From assembly GCF_014192915.1 (NCBI RefSeq), contig NZ_JACHYN010000001.1, forward strand, positions 124,001-188,000: 64,000 nt of DNA. Reading direction: 5' to 3'. The DNA comes from Azospirillum sp. OGB3 (GTDB lineage Bacteria; Pseudomonadota; Alphaproteobacteria; Azospirillales; Azospirillaceae). The position numbers and the translations under genes were made by a program. The notes below the pieces were generated by a model that did no database searches, was not told where the DNA came from, and was given only the letters and a program-made list of their open reading frames with translations. Positions 44,460 through 53,680 of this stretch are shown one piece after another (positions within the stretch are counted from its first letter, which is position 1; each line of letters begins with the position of its first letter).

Positions 44460-44690
44460 ATGGCCAAGACCAAGAAGAAGCAGCCGGTGGACAGCGCCTT
44501 CGTGCTGTTCGACGTGCTGTACGAAGACGGCGCCCGCACCTCCAACCGCAAGGTCCCCGGCACGCTGGTGGGCGGGCTGGACGGCGACGAGCCGGCTCGC
44601 GGCTTCATCGAGGAGCAGGACCGCAAGATCGCCGAGATGTCCGGCAATCCCCGCGGCCCCATCAAGTCGATCACCCGCTCGCCCCTCTGA
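44460..44690 (+). CDS. Conserved small protein of unknown function (76 aa)
   Basis: The protein begins MAKTKKKQPVDSAFVLFDVL and continues YEDGARTSNRKVPGTLVGGLDGD, with a basic N-terminus and a likely small beta-rich fold. It ends with GPIKSITRS. It has good codon use. I recall similar hypothetical proteins in Azospirillum relatives but no function. It stands 126 bases before def. Confidence 0.68.
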   Translation: MAKTKKKQPVDSAFVLFDVLYEDGARTSNRKVPGTLVGGLDGDEPARGFIEEQDRKIAEMSGNPRGPIKSITRSPL

Positions 44691-44816
44691 GGAGCGGCCG
44701 TCATGACCGGATCGGCGGGTCGCCCTGGGTTGTGCCTTGCGCCTTCCTTGACCTTGTGGCCCGCCCCTCATATTTTGACGGATTGTCGCACCTCCACGCA
44801 CCGTTGCTGAGTTCCC

Positions 44817-45323
44817 ATGGCTGTTCTGGATATTCTCGTCGCCCCGCACCCCGTCCTGAAGCAGAAGGCGAAGCCCGTTGACAAGGTTGACGCCCGCATC
44901 GCCAAGCTGATGGACGACATGGTCGAGACCATGTACGCCGCGAAGGGCATCGGCCTCGCCGCGCCGCAGATCGGCATCCTGGAGCGGGTGATCGTCGTGG
45001 ACGTGCACGACAAGGACGAGAAGCCGAACCCCATCCGCCTCGCCAACCCGGAAATCGTCTGGAAGTCGGACGAGACGTCGGTGTGCGAGGAGGGCTGCCT
45101 GTCGGTGCCCGACCAGTACGCCGAGGTCACCCGCCCGTCCTCCGTCCGCGTCCGCTATCTGGACGAGACCAACGAGACGCGCGAGATCGAGGCCGAGGGC
45201 ATGCTGGCCACCTGCATCCAGCACGAGATCGACCATCTGAACGGCGTGCTGTTCGTCGACTACCTGTCGATGCTGAAGCGCAACATGATCCTGCGCAAAG
45301 TCCAGAAGATGCAGCGCGCCTAA
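44817..45323 (+). CDS. def: Peptide deformylase
   Basis: Peptide deformylase removes the formyl group from the initiator methionine of new proteins. The 168-residue protein has all three motifs: [10 protein letters not shown] (44-53), EEGCLSVP with the metal ligand Cys94, and QHEIDHLNG with His136, catalytic Glu137 and His140. It heads the def-fmt-truA cluster; fmt begins 24 bases after its stop. Fmt adds the formyl group that Def later removes, which explains the pairing. Confidence 0.97.
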   Translation: MAVLDILVAPHPVLKQKAKPVDKVDARIAKLMDDMVETMYAAKGIGLAAPQIGILERVIVVDVHDKDEKPNPIRLANPEIVWKSDETSVCEEGCLSVPDQYAEVTRPSSVRVRYLDETNETREIEAEGMLATCIQHEIDHLNGVLFVDYLSMLKRNMILRKVQKMQRA

Positions 45324-45347
45324 CCTTCCGACGTTGGACGATTCTTC

Positions 45348-46316
45348 ATGACGCCGCTCCGCCTCGTTTTCATGGGCACGCCGGATTTCGCCGTGCCCAG
45401 CCTGCGCGCCCTGGCCGATGCCGGGCACGAGGTGGTCTGCGTCTACAGCCAGCCGCCCCGCCCCGCCGGGCGTGGGCAGCAGGTCCAGAAATCCCCGGTC
45501 CACCGCTTCGCCGAGGAACGCGGCATCCCCGTGCGCACGCCCAAATCGCTGCGCAACGCCGAAGCCCAGGCGGAGTTCGCCGCGTTGAAGGCCGACGCCG
45601 CGGTGGTCGCCGCCTACGGGCTGATCCTGCCGCAGCCGATCCTCGACGCGCCGCGGCTGGGCTGCCTGAACGTGCACGGCTCCCTGCTGCCGCGCTGGCG
45701 CGGGGCCGCCCCGATCCAGCGCGCGATCCTGGCCGGCGACGCCGAGACCGGCATCACCATCATGCAGATGGACATCGGGCTCGACACCGGCGCCATGCTG
45801 CTGAAGGACGCGGTGCCGATCACCGCCGAGACCACCGCCAGCAGCCTGCACGACGCGCTGGCCGACATGGGCGCCCGGCTGATCGTCGAGGCGATGGACG
45901 GCCTCGCCGCCGGCCGCCTGACCGCCGAGCCGCAGCCCGAGGCGGGCGTGACCTACGCCGCCAAGCTGACGCGCGAGGATGGCCGGCTCGACTGGACGCG
46001 CGACGCCGCCTTTGTCGAGCGGCAGGTCCGCGCCCTCACACCCTGGCCCGGCTGCTGGTTCGACGCTCCGACGCCGACCGGCGGGGTGGAGCGCATCAAG
46101 GTGCTGAAGGCCGAATTGGCGCCGGATGCCCGCAAGGCGGCGCCCGGCACGCTGCTCGACGACCGCCTGACCATGGCCTGCGCCGACGGCGCCGTGCGCC
46201 TCACCCTGGTGCAGCGGCCCGGCAAGGCCCCGGTGGACGGCGCCGCCCTGCTGCGCGGCTTCGCCCTGCCCGTCGGCACCCGTCTCGGCGACGCCGCATG
46301 CAGCGCTGGAAACTGA
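45348..46316 (+). CDS. fmt: Methionyl-tRNA formyltransferase
   Basis: Fmt formylates Met-tRNA(fMet) using 10-formyl-tetrahydrofolate, allowing translation initiation. The 322-residue protein starts [20 protein letters not shown]. The catalytic residues are Asn108 and His110 in [19 protein letters not shown] and Asp145 in MDIGLDTG. The C-terminal OB-fold domain binds tRNA. The last 19 bases overlap the start of truA, indicating co-translation. Confidence 0.97.
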   Translation: MTPLRLVFMGTPDFAVPSLRALADAGHEVVCVYSQPPRPAGRGQQVQKSPVHRFAEERGIPVRTPKSLRNAEAQAEFAALKADAAVVAAYGLILPQPILDAPRLGCLNVHGSLLPRWRGAAPIQRAILAGDAETGITIMQMDIGLDTGAMLLKDAVPITAETTASSLHDALADMGARLIVEAMDGLAAGRLTAEPQPEAGVTYAAKLTREDGRLDWTRDAAFVERQVRALTPWPGCWFDAPTPTGGVERIKVLKAELAPDARKAAPGTLLDDRLTMACADGAVRLTLVQRPGKAPVDGAALLRGFALPVGTRLGDAACSAGN

Positions 46317-47035
46317 CCCTCGAATATGACGGCCGGCCCTTCGTCGGCTGGCAGCGGCAGGACAACGGCCCCTCCGTCCAGCAGACGCTGGAGGAGGCGA
46401 TCGAGCGCCTGTCCGGCGAGACCGTGCGCGTCCACACCTCCGGACGGACGGACGCCGGGGTGCACGCGCTGGGGCAGGTCTGCCATTTCGACCTGGAAAA
46501 GCCCTTCACCGGGCTGAAGCTGCGCGACGCGCTGAACTTCCACCTGAGGCCCGCCCCGGTCGCCGTCCTGCTGGCCGAGGCCGTGCCGGAGGACTTCCAC
46601 GCCCGCATGACCTGTCTCGGGCGCAGCTACGTCTTCCGCATCGTCAACCGCCGAGCCCCGCTCGCCCTGGAGACGGGCCGCGCCTGGCACGTCATGCGCC
46701 CGCTGGATGCCGAGGCGATGCACGCCGCCGCCCAGGTCCTGGTCGGCCAGCACGACTTCACCAGCTTCCGCGCCGCGCTCTGCCAAGCCAACTCCCCGGT
46801 CAAGACGCTGGAGCGGCTGGCGGTCGAGCGGGTCGGCGACGAGGTCCGGGTGCACGCCGCCGCCCGTTCCTTCCTGCACCATCAGGTGCGCAACATGGTG
46901 GGGACGCTGGAGCTGGTCGGGGCCGGCAAATGGAGCGCCGACGACCTGCGCCGCGCGCTGGAGGCCCGCAACCGCTCCGCCGCCGGGCCGACCGCCCCGC
47001 CGGACGGTCTGTATTTCGTCAACGCCCGCTACTGA
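46298..47035 (+). CDS. truA: tRNA pseudouridine(38-40) synthase TruA
   Basis: TruA converts uridines 38-40 in the anticodon arm of many tRNAs to pseudouridine. The 245-residue protein starts [20 protein letters not shown]. Catalytic Asp52 is in [16 protein letters not shown], and [16 protein letters not shown] and [17 protein letters not shown] are conserved. It overlaps fmt by 19 bases. The cluster def-fmt-truA is common in alphaproteobacteria. Confidence 0.96.
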   Translation: MQRWKLTLEYDGRPFVGWQRQDNGPSVQQTLEEAIERLSGETVRVHTSGRTDAGVHALGQVCHFDLEKPFTGLKLRDALNFHLRPAPVAVLLAEAVPEDFHARMTCLGRSYVFRIVNRRAPLALETGRAWHVMRPLDAEAMHAAAQVLVGQHDFTSFRAALCQANSPVKTLERLAVERVGDEVRVHAAARSFLHHQVRNMVGTLELVGAGKWSADDLRRALEARNRSAAGPTAPPDGLYFVNARY

Positions 47036-47118
47036 CGCCCATAAGGCGGTGTCTGGCGCTCGTCGCCAATTGCCGATAGACTCTCAGGCGAAGCACAACC
47101 GGCCGGGTTTCCGTCGCC

Positions 47119-48450
47119 GTGCACCGCCGTCCGCCGCGCCTGTTCCCGCCCTTCCTCCTGCTGGTTGCCGCCCTGCTGCTGACCGGCTGCGGCGTGGACG
47201 GCGATCAGGCGGCGCTGTGCCGAAAACTGATTCCCGCCTTCGACTCCGGCCCCGTCACCATCCTGGACACGGCAGAGATGGCCGGCAAGGAACCGGCGCT
47301 GCGCCTGACCTACCGTGCGGACAGCGGAACCCACTGGATCGCCTGCCGCTTCGGCGGCCGTTTCTTCGATTCGCGCCGGCACGAGCTGGTGATGGTGGCG
47401 ACCGACCGCATGGGGCGGCTGCGGCCCATGCAATTCACCATGCTGCGCGTCTGGGCCGGCCTGCCCGCCGCCCGCCTCGGCCTGCCGCCGGACGCGGCCG
47501 GGCCGGAACGCGGGCCGCGGACGGACTGGGCGCCGCTGCTCTTCTTCCTGCAACAGGTCATCAACGCGGCCACGGTGGCCTGCGTCTACGGGCTGCTGGC
47601 GCTCGGCTACACACTGGTCTACGGCATCCTCGGGCAGATCAACCTCGCCATGGGCGAGTTGACGATGATTGGCGCCATGCTGACCGCCATGGGGGCGGCG
47701 GCGCTGGGCATGGCCGGGCTGGGCGGGATGCCGCTGGCGGTGCTGGGTGTCTTCGCCACGGTAATGGCCTTCACCGCCGTCCAGGGCTGGACCATGGACC
47801 GGCTGGTGTTCCGCCGCCTGCGCCGCGCCCACAACCACACGCCGCTGATCGCCGCCGTCGGCCTGTCCATCGCCTATCAGGAAGGGATGCGGCTGCTGCA
47901 CGGCGCCCGCGACTGGTGGCCCGCCCCCTTCCTGGCCGACCGGCACGAGCTGCTCAGCGACGGCGCCTTCACCGTCACCGCCCTGACCTCGCAGGCGGTC
48001 ATCCTTCTGATGACCGGCGGGCTCTACGCCCTGCTGTGGGCGATCATGCAGCGCACCGCCTACGGCCGCGCCCACCGCGCCTGCGCCGACGACGTCGGGG
48101 CGGCGGAGCTGGTCGGGGTGGACGTCGACCGCACCGTCGCCACCACCTTCGCGGTGGGCGGCGCGCTGGCCGCCGCGGCGGGGGCGGTCATCGCGCTCTA
48201 TTACGGCGGGGTCAATTTCTACACGGGCTATCTGATCGGCTTCAAGGCGCTGGCCGCCGCGGTGGTCGGCGGCATCGGGTCGGTCCCCGGCGCCATGCTG
48301 GGGGGCGCATTGCTCGGCCTCGTCGAGACCTTCTGGTCGGCCTATTTCGCCATCGCCTACAAGGACATCGTGGCCTTCGGCCTGCTCACCCTCTTCCTGA
48401 TCTACCGCCCGGACGGGCTGATGGGCCGAAGCCGCGGGCGGGGGGATTGA
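47119..48450 (+). CDS. LivH-like ABC permease with N-terminal lipoprotein-like extension
   Basis: The protein has 443 residues. The first 130 include FPPFLLLVAALLLTGC, a lipobox-like signal, and a small soluble region with Cys pairs (AALCRKLIP, WIACRFGGRF). The rest (FLQQVINAATVACVYGLLALGYTLVYGILGQINLAMGELTMIGA and later GFKALAAAVVGGIGSVPGAMLGG) is a branched-chain amino-acid permease of LivH type. The initiator is probably the GTG at 47119. LivM, LivG, LivF and binding-protein genes are not adjacent in the window; downstream genes run the opposite way. The substrate is unassigned. Confidence 0.82.
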   Translation: MHRRPPRLFPPFLLLVAALLLTGCGVDGDQAALCRKLIPAFDSGPVTILDTAEMAGKEPALRLTYRADSGTHWIACRFGGRFFDSRRHELVMVATDRMGRLRPMQFTMLRVWAGLPAARLGLPPDAAGPERGPRTDWAPLLFFLQQVINAATVACVYGLLALGYTLVYGILGQINLAMGELTMIGAMLTAMGAAALGMAGLGGMPLAVLGVFATVMAFTAVQGWTMDRLVFRRLRRAHNHTPLIAAVGLSIAYQEGMRLLHGARDWWPAPFLADRHELLSDGAFTVTALTSQAVILLMTGGLYALLWAIMQRTAYGRAHRACADDVGAAELVGVDVDRTVATTFAVGGALAAAAGAVIALYYGGVNFYTGYLIGFKALAAAVVGGIGSVPGAMLGGALLGLVETFWSAYFAIAYKDIVAFGLLTLFLIYRPDGLMGRSRGRGD

Positions 48451-48472
48451 GCCCCCCGGCGGCGGGGACCGG

Positions 48473-48913
48473 TCAGGGAAGGTCCGCCCCCATGGCCGCG
48501 GCGATGGTGTCCAGGTCGCGGTCGGTGACCGTGAACAGCCCGAAGCGCAACGGATAGCCCCAGTTCCGCACCCCGGCGGAGAAATCCAGCCGGTCGAGCA
48601 GGGGCAGGATCGGCGTTTCCCGCCCATCCAGCCACCGCACGTCGCGGCGGAAGGGAACGAAGCCCCCGCCCATGTCGAATTGGTAAGGGGTTCCGTCCCG
48701 CACGATGCCCACGGCGGTGAAGGATTGCAGGCGGTCCTTCCCCTGGAAGCGCTCGGTCGGCGAGTAGTAGGCGACGCGGTCCCCCGGACGGATGCGGCGC
48801 AGCGGCGCCGCCTTGCCGTGGCAGACCTGCATGAAGCCCTCCGCCCGCCCCCGCCGGACATGCTCGGCGGAGGCGACGGCGATCCAGCTGCGGCTGGCGG
48901 TGGTCGGGTCCAT
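48473..48913 (-). CDS. EVE domain protein
   Basis: The protein has 146 residues. [48 protein letters not shown] and [19 protein letters not shown] are typical of the EVE (PUA-like) family (UPF0310), which is thought to recognise modified bases in DNA or RNA. It starts at the ATG at 48913. It follows the VOC gene by eight bases on the minus strand and is likely co-transcribed with it. Confidence 0.86.
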   Translation of the reverse strand: MDPTTASRSWIAVASAEHVRRGRAEGFMQVCHGKAAPLRRIRPGDRVAYYSPTERFQGKDRLQSFTAVGIVRDGTPYQFDMGGGFVPFRRDVRWLDGRETPILPLLDRLDFSAGVRNWGYPLRFGLFTVTDRDLDTIAAAMGADLP

Positions 48914-48921
48914 GGCGGACC

Positions 48922-49299
48922 TCACGCTTCCGTCGGGGCGAAGACGCGCAGGCGGTGCCCGTCCGGGTCCAGAGCAACGAAGGTGTGGCCGAAATCCATG
49001 GCGGTCGGCGGCTGGGCGATGGTCAGGCCGCGCCGCACCCAGTCGTCGTGAAGGGCCTGCACCGCCCCGGCGCCGGCCACGCGGAAGCCGATCTCGCCGC
49101 TGCCGCCGAGCGGTCCCGCGGAGGCCGCCGGCTCCACCGTGTGGCGCGACCACAGCCCCAGCATGACGCCCGAGTCCAGGGCGAACATGGCGAAGGTGGG
49201 CGACGCCTCGACCGGCGGCTTGCCGGTCAGGCCGGCGTAGAAGGCGGCGCTGGCGGTCGGGCTGTCCACATAGAGGAGGATGATGTTGGCGCTGAACAT
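48922..49299 (-). CDS. VOC (glyoxalase/bleomycin-resistance) family protein
   Basis: The protein has 125 residues with one VOC unit: [23 protein letters not shown], then [21 protein letters not shown] and [21 protein letters not shown]. The terminal Glu-type ligand is replaced by a less certain residue, so metal binding is unclear. Family members act on small toxic or xenobiotic molecules or bind them. It lies downstream of a WYL-type regulator on the same strand, which is a common pairing, and the two may be functionally linked. Confidence 0.86.
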   Translation of the reverse strand: MFSANIILLYVDSPTASAAFYAGLTGKPPVEASPTFAMFALDSGVMLGLWSRHTVEPAASAGPLGGSGEIGFRVAGAGAVQALHDDWVRRGLTIAQPPTAMDFGHTFVALDPDGHRLRVFAPTEA

Positions 49300-49404
49300 G
49301 GGCTGGTGTCCTCGCTGGTCTCCGGCACGGGCGATCCCGTCCGGTGAAGACCAAGCTAGGGCACCACACTGACAGTTTCTGTCAGCAGTCGTGCGCGGAC
49401 GCGC

Positions 49405-50094
49405 TCACCGGACCGGGATGCCCTCGGCCTCGCGCCACTCCTTGAGCAGCGCCTGCCGCCGCCGCGGGTAGCGGGCCTCCAATGCCATTACGGAGACGAT
49501 GCGATCGGCGCGGAAATGGCGGATCGCCCCGCGCAACTCGCACCACGCGACCATGACGCGCAGCCGGTCGAAGAAGCCGAGCGCGAAGGGCCAGACGACG
49601 CGCTCGCTGGCGGCCCCGTCGCGGTCGCGGTAGGCGATGGACAGCTTGCGCTCGCCGCGGATGGCCCGCCGGACCACGGCGAGGTCGACGCCGTCCCCGA
49701 CGATCGGCTCCCCCGGCCCGACGAGCAGCGCGGAGGCGTCCATGCGGTCGCGGAGGTCCGGCGGCAGCACCGCGGCGATCTTGGCGAGCGCGTTCTGCGC
49801 CGCCGCCCCCAGCGCGCCGTCCGCCCGGTTGGCCACCCAGCGGATGCCGAGGGCGAGCGCCTCGATCTCCTCCTCCGCGAACATCAGCGGCGGCAGCAGG
49901 AAACCGGGCTGGAGGAGATAGCCGACGCCCGGCTCGCCGTCGATGCGGGCGCCCTGGGCCTGGAGGGTGGCGATGTCGCGGTAGATCGTGCGCAGGCTGA
50001 CGCCGAGTTCGTCGGCGAGGACATGCCCGCTGACCGGCCGGCGGTGGCGCCGCAGGCACTGGATCAGGTCGATGAGGCGTTCGGCGCGCGACAG
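49405..50094 (-). CDS. YafY-type HTH-WYL regulator with no ATG/GTG/TTG start
   Basis: The frame encodes a complete 229-residue HTH-WYL regulator: SRAERLIDLIQCLRRHRRPVS, then LADELGVSLRTIYRDIATLQAQ, PGFLLPPLMFAEEEIEALALG and a WYL domain (IRGERKLSIAYRDRDG, VWPFALGFFDRLRVMVAW). The frame is closed by TAG five codons before SRAER, and no ATG, GTG or TTG occurs in front of the helix-turn-helix. The codon where Met is expected is CTG at 50094, with AGGGG eight bases upstream. The first in-frame ATG (49884) would delete the DNA-binding domain. Either CTG initiates or the gene is impaired. Confidence 0.75.
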   Translation of the reverse strand: MSRAERLIDLIQCLRRHRRPVSGHVLADELGVSLRTIYRDIATLQAQGARIDGEPGVGYLLQPGFLLPPLMFAEEEIEALALGIRWVANRADGALGAAAQNALAKIAAVLPPDLRDRMDASALLVGPGEPIVGDGVDLAVVRRAIRGERKLSIAYRDRDGAASERVVWPFALGFFDRLRVMVAWCELRGAIRHFRADRIVSVMALEARYPRRRQALLKEWREAEGIPVR

Positions 50095-50107
50095 CGGAGG
50101 ATGCCCC

Positions 50108-50149
50108 TAAAAACGACGAAGCGGGGACGGCTGGAAAGCCATCCCCGCT
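50108..50149 (-). terminator. Intrinsic terminator of leuC
   Basis: On the minus strand AGCGGGGATGGCT and AGCCGTCCCCGCT form a 13-pair stem with one mismatch, followed by TCGTCGTTTTTA. It lies 28 bases after the leuC stop codon and only 14 bases before the first codon of the WYL regulator. Confidence 0.85.
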
Positions 50150-50176
50150 CCGGGTTTCACAGCGGACCGTGAGAGC

Positions 50177-51580
50177 TTACAGGCTGCGCACGTCGGTCAG
50201 GTGCCCGGTCACCGCCGCCGCCGCGGCCATGGCCGGGCTGAGCAAGTGGGTGCGCCCGCCGCGGCCCTGGCGGCCCTCGAAGTTGCGGTTGGAGGTCGAG
50301 GCGCTGCGCTCGCCCGGCGACAGGCGGTCGGCGTTCATGGCGAGGCACATGGAACAGCCCGGCTCACGCCACTCGAAACCGGCCTCGGTGAAGATCTTGT
50401 CCAGACCCTCTTCCTCCGCCTGCTCCTTGACGAGGCCCGAGCCCGGAACGACCAGGGCGCGCACGCCCTCGGCGACCTTGCGGCCCTGGGCGATCACCGC
50501 GGCGGCGCGCAGATCCTCGATGCGGCCGTTGGTGCAGGAGCCGATGAAGACGGTGTCCACCTTCACGTCGGTCAGCTTCTGGCCGGGCTCCAGGCCCATG
50601 TAGGCCAGCGAGCGCTCGACGGCGGCGCGCTTGCCGGCGTCGGCCACGTCGGCCGGGTTCGGCACGGTCGCGGTGATCGGCAGCACGTCCTCCGGGCTGG
50701 TGCCCCAGGTGACCTGCGGGATGATGTCGGCGGCGTTCAGGACGACGGTGGTGTCGTAGACCGCGCCCTCGTCCGACGGCAGCGTCTTCCAGTACTCCAC
50801 CGCCTGCTCCCAGGCGCCGGCCTTCGGGGCCAGGGCGCGGCCCTTCACATACTCGAAGGTCTTCTCGTCCGGGGCGATCAGGCCGGCGCGGGCGCCGCCC
50901 TCGATGGCCATGTTGCAGACGGTCATGCGGCCTTCCATCGACAGGCCGCGGATGGCGTCGCCGGCGAACTCGATGACGTGGCCGGTGCCGCCGGCGGTGC
51001 CGATCCGGCCGATGATCGCCAGCACGATGTCCTTGGCGGTCACGCCGGCCGGCAGCTCGCCGTCGACGCGGACCAGCATGTTCTTGGCCGGCTTCTGCAG
51101 CAGGGTCTGGGTGGCCAGCACATGCTCCACCTCCGACGTGCCGATGCCGAAGGCGAGCGCGCCGAAGGCGCCGTGGGTGGCCGTGTGGCTGTCGCCGCAG
51201 ACGATGGTGGCGCCGGGCAGCGTGAAGCCCTGCTCCGGACCGACGATGTGCACGATGCCCTGGCGGACGTCGTCCATCGGGAAGTAGCGGACGCCGAAGT
51301 CGCGCGCGTTCTTGTCCAGCGTCTCGACCTGGATGCGGCTTTCCTCCTCGACGATGCCCTTGGAGCGGTCGGTGGTCGGCACGTTGTGGTCGGGAACGGC
51401 GAGGGTCGCTTCCGGACGGCGCACCGGACGGCCGGCAAGCCGCAGCCCCTCGAACGCCTGCGGGCTGGTCACTTCATGGACCAGATGGCGGTCGATGTAG
51501 AGGATGCAGGTGCCGTCGTCCTGACGGTGGACGACGTGGCTGTCCCAAATCTTGTCGAACAGGGTGCGCGGCTTGGACAT
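50177..51580 (-). CDS. leuC: 3-Isopropylmalate dehydratase, large subunit
   Basis: LeuC isomerises 2- to 3-isopropylmalate in leucine synthesis. The 467-residue protein shows [77 protein letters not shown] and [13 protein letters not shown]. The Cys residues of SCTN and CSMC are the three 4Fe-4S ligands. It starts at the ATG at 51580 after GAGAG. The small subunit gene leuD, usually next to leuC, is not in the window; a terminator follows directly. No attenuator leader peptide is evident upstream. Confidence 0.97.
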   Translation of the reverse strand: MSKPRTLFDKIWDSHVVHRQDDGTCILYIDRHLVHEVTSPQAFEGLRLAGRPVRRPEATLAVPDHNVPTTDRSKGIVEEESRIQVETLDKNARDFGVRYFPMDDVRQGIVHIVGPEQGFTLPGATIVCGDSHTATHGAFGALAFGIGTSEVEHVLATQTLLQKPAKNMLVRVDGELPAGVTAKDIVLAIIGRIGTAGGTGHVIEFAGDAIRGLSMEGRMTVCNMAIEGGARAGLIAPDEKTFEYVKGRALAPKAGAWEQAVEYWKTLPSDEGAVYDTTVVLNAADIIPQVTWGTSPEDVLPITATVPNPADVADAGKRAAVERSLAYMGLEPGQKLTDVKVDTVFIGSCTNGRIEDLRAAAVIAQGRKVAEGVRALVVPGSGLVKEQAEEEGLDKIFTEAGFEWREPGCSMCLAMNADRLSPGERSASTSNRNFEGRQGRGGRTHLLSPAMAAAAAVTGHLTDVRSL

Positions 51581-51828
51581 AGCAACTCTCTCTCGCGGCA
51601 ATTCTCTCTCGCAAACCACAGACCGGACGAACGAAGCGTGCGGTAAGAGGGCCGCACAATAGCCGTCTCTTTCAACCAGGACAAGGCCGAGCCTGTGGAA
51701 AACACCCGGCATCCCGCACCGAAAAATCGCCGCTCCCCCGCCGCGCCCATCGGCTGGCGGGGAAGGCGCTCCTTATGGTAGCGTCCGCACACCGATCTCC
51801 ATTGCCCCATTCGATGAAGGGTCATCCC

Positions 51829-52026
51829 GTGACGGACCCCACTGTCCGCTGTGAACGCTGCGAACGGCCTTATCCCGCCGAGCTTCCCGGCTGCCCGAAC
51901 TGCCGGCGCATCCGCCAGACCAACATCGCCATCGCCACCACCATGATCCTTCTGGTGCTGTTCGCCATCGGCGGCTGGTTCGGCATCCAGGTCCTCACCG
52001 GCTTTTCCACCGGCGGCGCGCCGTAA
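51829..52026 (+). CDS. Small zinc-ribbon membrane protein (65 aa)
   Basis: A short N-terminal zinc knuckle, CERCERPYPAELPGCPNC (two CxxC pairs), precedes one transmembrane helix (IAIATTMILLVLFAIGGWFGI). The GTG at 51829 is preferred because GAAGGG lies seven bases upstream; the ATG at 51814 is an alternative. The function is unknown; such proteins may tether a partner to the inner membrane. It is oriented opposite to leuC. Confidence 0.62.
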   Translation: MTDPTVRCERCERPYPAELPGCPNCRRIRQTNIAIATTMILLVLFAIGGWFGIQVLTGFSTGGAP

Positions 52027-52122
52027 CGCCGGCCCCCTCGCGGGGCTGCCGCACCGGGAACGCAGACCTCCCACCCCCACCCGCGCCGTAGGATGCGGCA
52101 AAATTCAGGGTTGGGAGGACTC

Positions 52123-53052
52123 ATGGCGGATCAGGCCATGCCACGCGCCGCGGCCGGCCAGGGACCCGTGGGCGGTCCGGGCACCGTGGTCTACGCGCAG
52201 CTTGCGGGAATCGTTCTGTTCTGGGGCGCCAACTGGCCCCTGATGAAGCTGGCCCTGTCCGACATCGGGCCGCTGACCTTCTGCTTTCTCCGGTTCGCCG
52301 GGGCGGCGGCGGTGCTGGCCCTGCTGTCGCGGGTGCTGCGCTTCCCCCTGTTGCCGCCGCCGGGGGAGCGCTGGCCGCTGGCCCTGGTCGGGCTGCTCCA
52401 GATCGCCGGCATGCTGGACCTCAGTTCCATCGCGCTGCGGGTCGTGCCGCCGGGGCGGGCCGCGGTGCTCGCCTACACCATGCAAATGTGGGCGCTGCCG
52501 CTGGGCGTGCTGCTGGCCGGGGAGCGCTTCACGCGCGGGCGGGTGATCGGGGCGCTGCTGACCTTCGCCGGCGTCCTCGTCTTCTTCAACCCGGCGCTGC
52601 TGGACTGGAGCGACCCGGCGGTGCTGCTCGGCAACGGGCTGCTGCTCACCTGCGCGCTGAGCTGGGCGCTCGGCGCCACCCTCTACCGCCGACGCCGCGG
52701 CGGCTGGCGCACGCCCTTCTGGACCCAAACCTTCTGGCAGATCGCCGTCAGCGCCATGGCGACCGCGCCGCTGGCCCTGGCGGCGGAGCACGCCCGGCCG
52801 ATCCACTGGACGCCCGCGCTGGGCACCGTCCTGGCCTTCAACTGGGTGATCGCGACGGGGCTGTGCTTCTGGTGGTGGGCAAAGTCGCTGACCGCCATGC
52901 CGGCGGCCCAGGCCGGGCAGATCATCTGCCTCGTCCCCGTCACCGCCCTGCTGCTGAGCGCGGTCTTCATGGGCGAGCCGCTGACCGTCGGCGTGATGAT
53001 CGCGGTGGCGCTGATCGGTGCGGGAATCCTGACGACGATGCGGGCGCGGTAG
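52123..53052 (+). CDS. DMT superfamily (EamA) transporter
   Basis: This 309-residue membrane protein has ten predicted helices in two EamA repeats: QLAGIVLFWGANWPLMKLALSDIGPLTFCFLRFAG in the first, and IATGLCFWWWAKSLTAMPAAQAGQIICLVPVTALLLSAVFMGEPL in the second. Members export amino acids or metabolites; the substrate is unknown. GGGAGG four bases before the ATG at 52123 decides the start. A palindromic element follows its stop codon. Confidence 0.9.
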   Translation: MADQAMPRAAAGQGPVGGPGTVVYAQLAGIVLFWGANWPLMKLALSDIGPLTFCFLRFAGAAAVLALLSRVLRFPLLPPPGERWPLALVGLLQIAGMLDLSSIALRVVPPGRAAVLAYTMQMWALPLGVLLAGERFTRGRVIGALLTFAGVLVFFNPALLDWSDPAVLLGNGLLLTCALSWALGATLYRRRRGGWRTPFWTQTFWQIAVSAMATAPLALAAEHARPIHWTPALGTVLAFNWVIATGLCFWWWAKSLTAMPAAQAGQIICLVPVTALLLSAVFMGEPLTVGVMIAVALIGAGILTTMRAR

Positions 53053-53071
53053 GGGGGAGCGGTTGCGCCGG

Positions 53072-53153
53072 GCCCCCACCCAACCCTCCCCCGCTCCGCA
53101 GGGGAGGGCTTTTCTCCTCCCCCTGCGAAAGCGGGGGAGGTCGGGAGGGGGGC
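53072..53153. repeat. GC-rich palindromic element, short intergenic copy
   Basis: This 82-base copy begins GCCCCCACCC and ends CGGGAGGGGGGC, with two inner arms (CCCTCCCCCGC and GCGGGGGAGG). It lies between the convergent DMT-transporter and rplS genes, before the rplS terminator, and could also act as a terminator for the transporter gene. Confidence 0.8.
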
Positions 53154-53182
53154 ACCACCGCAACGACTTCCCCAACGCCAAA

Positions 53183-53210
53183 CACCCGCCCGGATCGCTC
53201 CGGGCGGGTG
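53183..53210 (-). terminator. Intrinsic terminator of the rpsP-rimM-trmD-rplS operon
   Basis: On the minus strand CACCCGCCCGGA-GCGA-TCCGGGCGGGTG is a perfect 12-base stem followed by TTTGGCG, 35 bases after the rplS stop. Confidence 0.82.
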
Positions 53211-53244
53211 CTGGTTCAGGCGTACCGAACGAAAGGGCGCCGGA

Positions 53245-53640
53245 TTACTCCGCGGCGGCCTTCGTGGTGTTCATGCCGCGGCCGGTCGTGCGCTCGGCGA
53301 TACGGGCCGACTTGCCGCGACGGTCGCGCAGATAGTACAGCTTGGCGCGGCGGACGGCGCCCTTGCGGACCAGCTCGATCGACTCCAGGCGCGGGGAGTA
53401 GAGCGGGAACACGCGCTCCACACCCTCGCCGTAGCTGATCTTGCGGACGGTGAAGGACGAATTCACGCCGGCGTTCCGGCGGGCGATCACGACGCCCTCG
53501 TAAGCCTGGACACGCTCGCGCGTGCCCTCGACCACCTTCACGTTCACGCGGACGGTGTCGCCCGGCGAGAACACAGGAATGGTCTTGCCGCCGAGGGCCT
53601 TCTCGATCTGCTCCTGCTCGAGCTGCTGCAACAGGTTCAT
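53245..53640 (-). CDS. rplS: 50S ribosomal protein L19
   Basis: L19 lies at the interface of the 30S and 50S subunits. The 131-residue protein shows [62 protein letters not shown] and [22 protein letters not shown], all standard. A C-terminal extension of about 15 residues ([15 protein letters not shown]) is longer than in E. coli. It starts at the ATG at 53640 and closes the rpsP-rimM-trmD-rplS operon, 40 bases after trmD. Confidence 0.98.
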   Translation of the reverse strand: MNLLQQLEQEQIEKALGGKTIPVFSPGDTVRVNVKVVEGTRERVQAYEGVVIARRNAGVNSSFTVRKISYGEGVERVFPLYSPRLESIELVRKGAVRRAKLYYLRDRRGKSARIAERTTGRGMNTTKAAAE

Positions 53641-53680
53641 GACACTACCCCTTTCCATCGGTGCGCCTCGCGGCGGACCG

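Noticed and set aside
49405..49884. Starting the WYL regulator at the first in-frame ATG (49884).
   Set aside because: This would remove the whole helix-turn-helix domain, whose codons are intact upstream. A non-standard start or a mutated start codon explains the data better.
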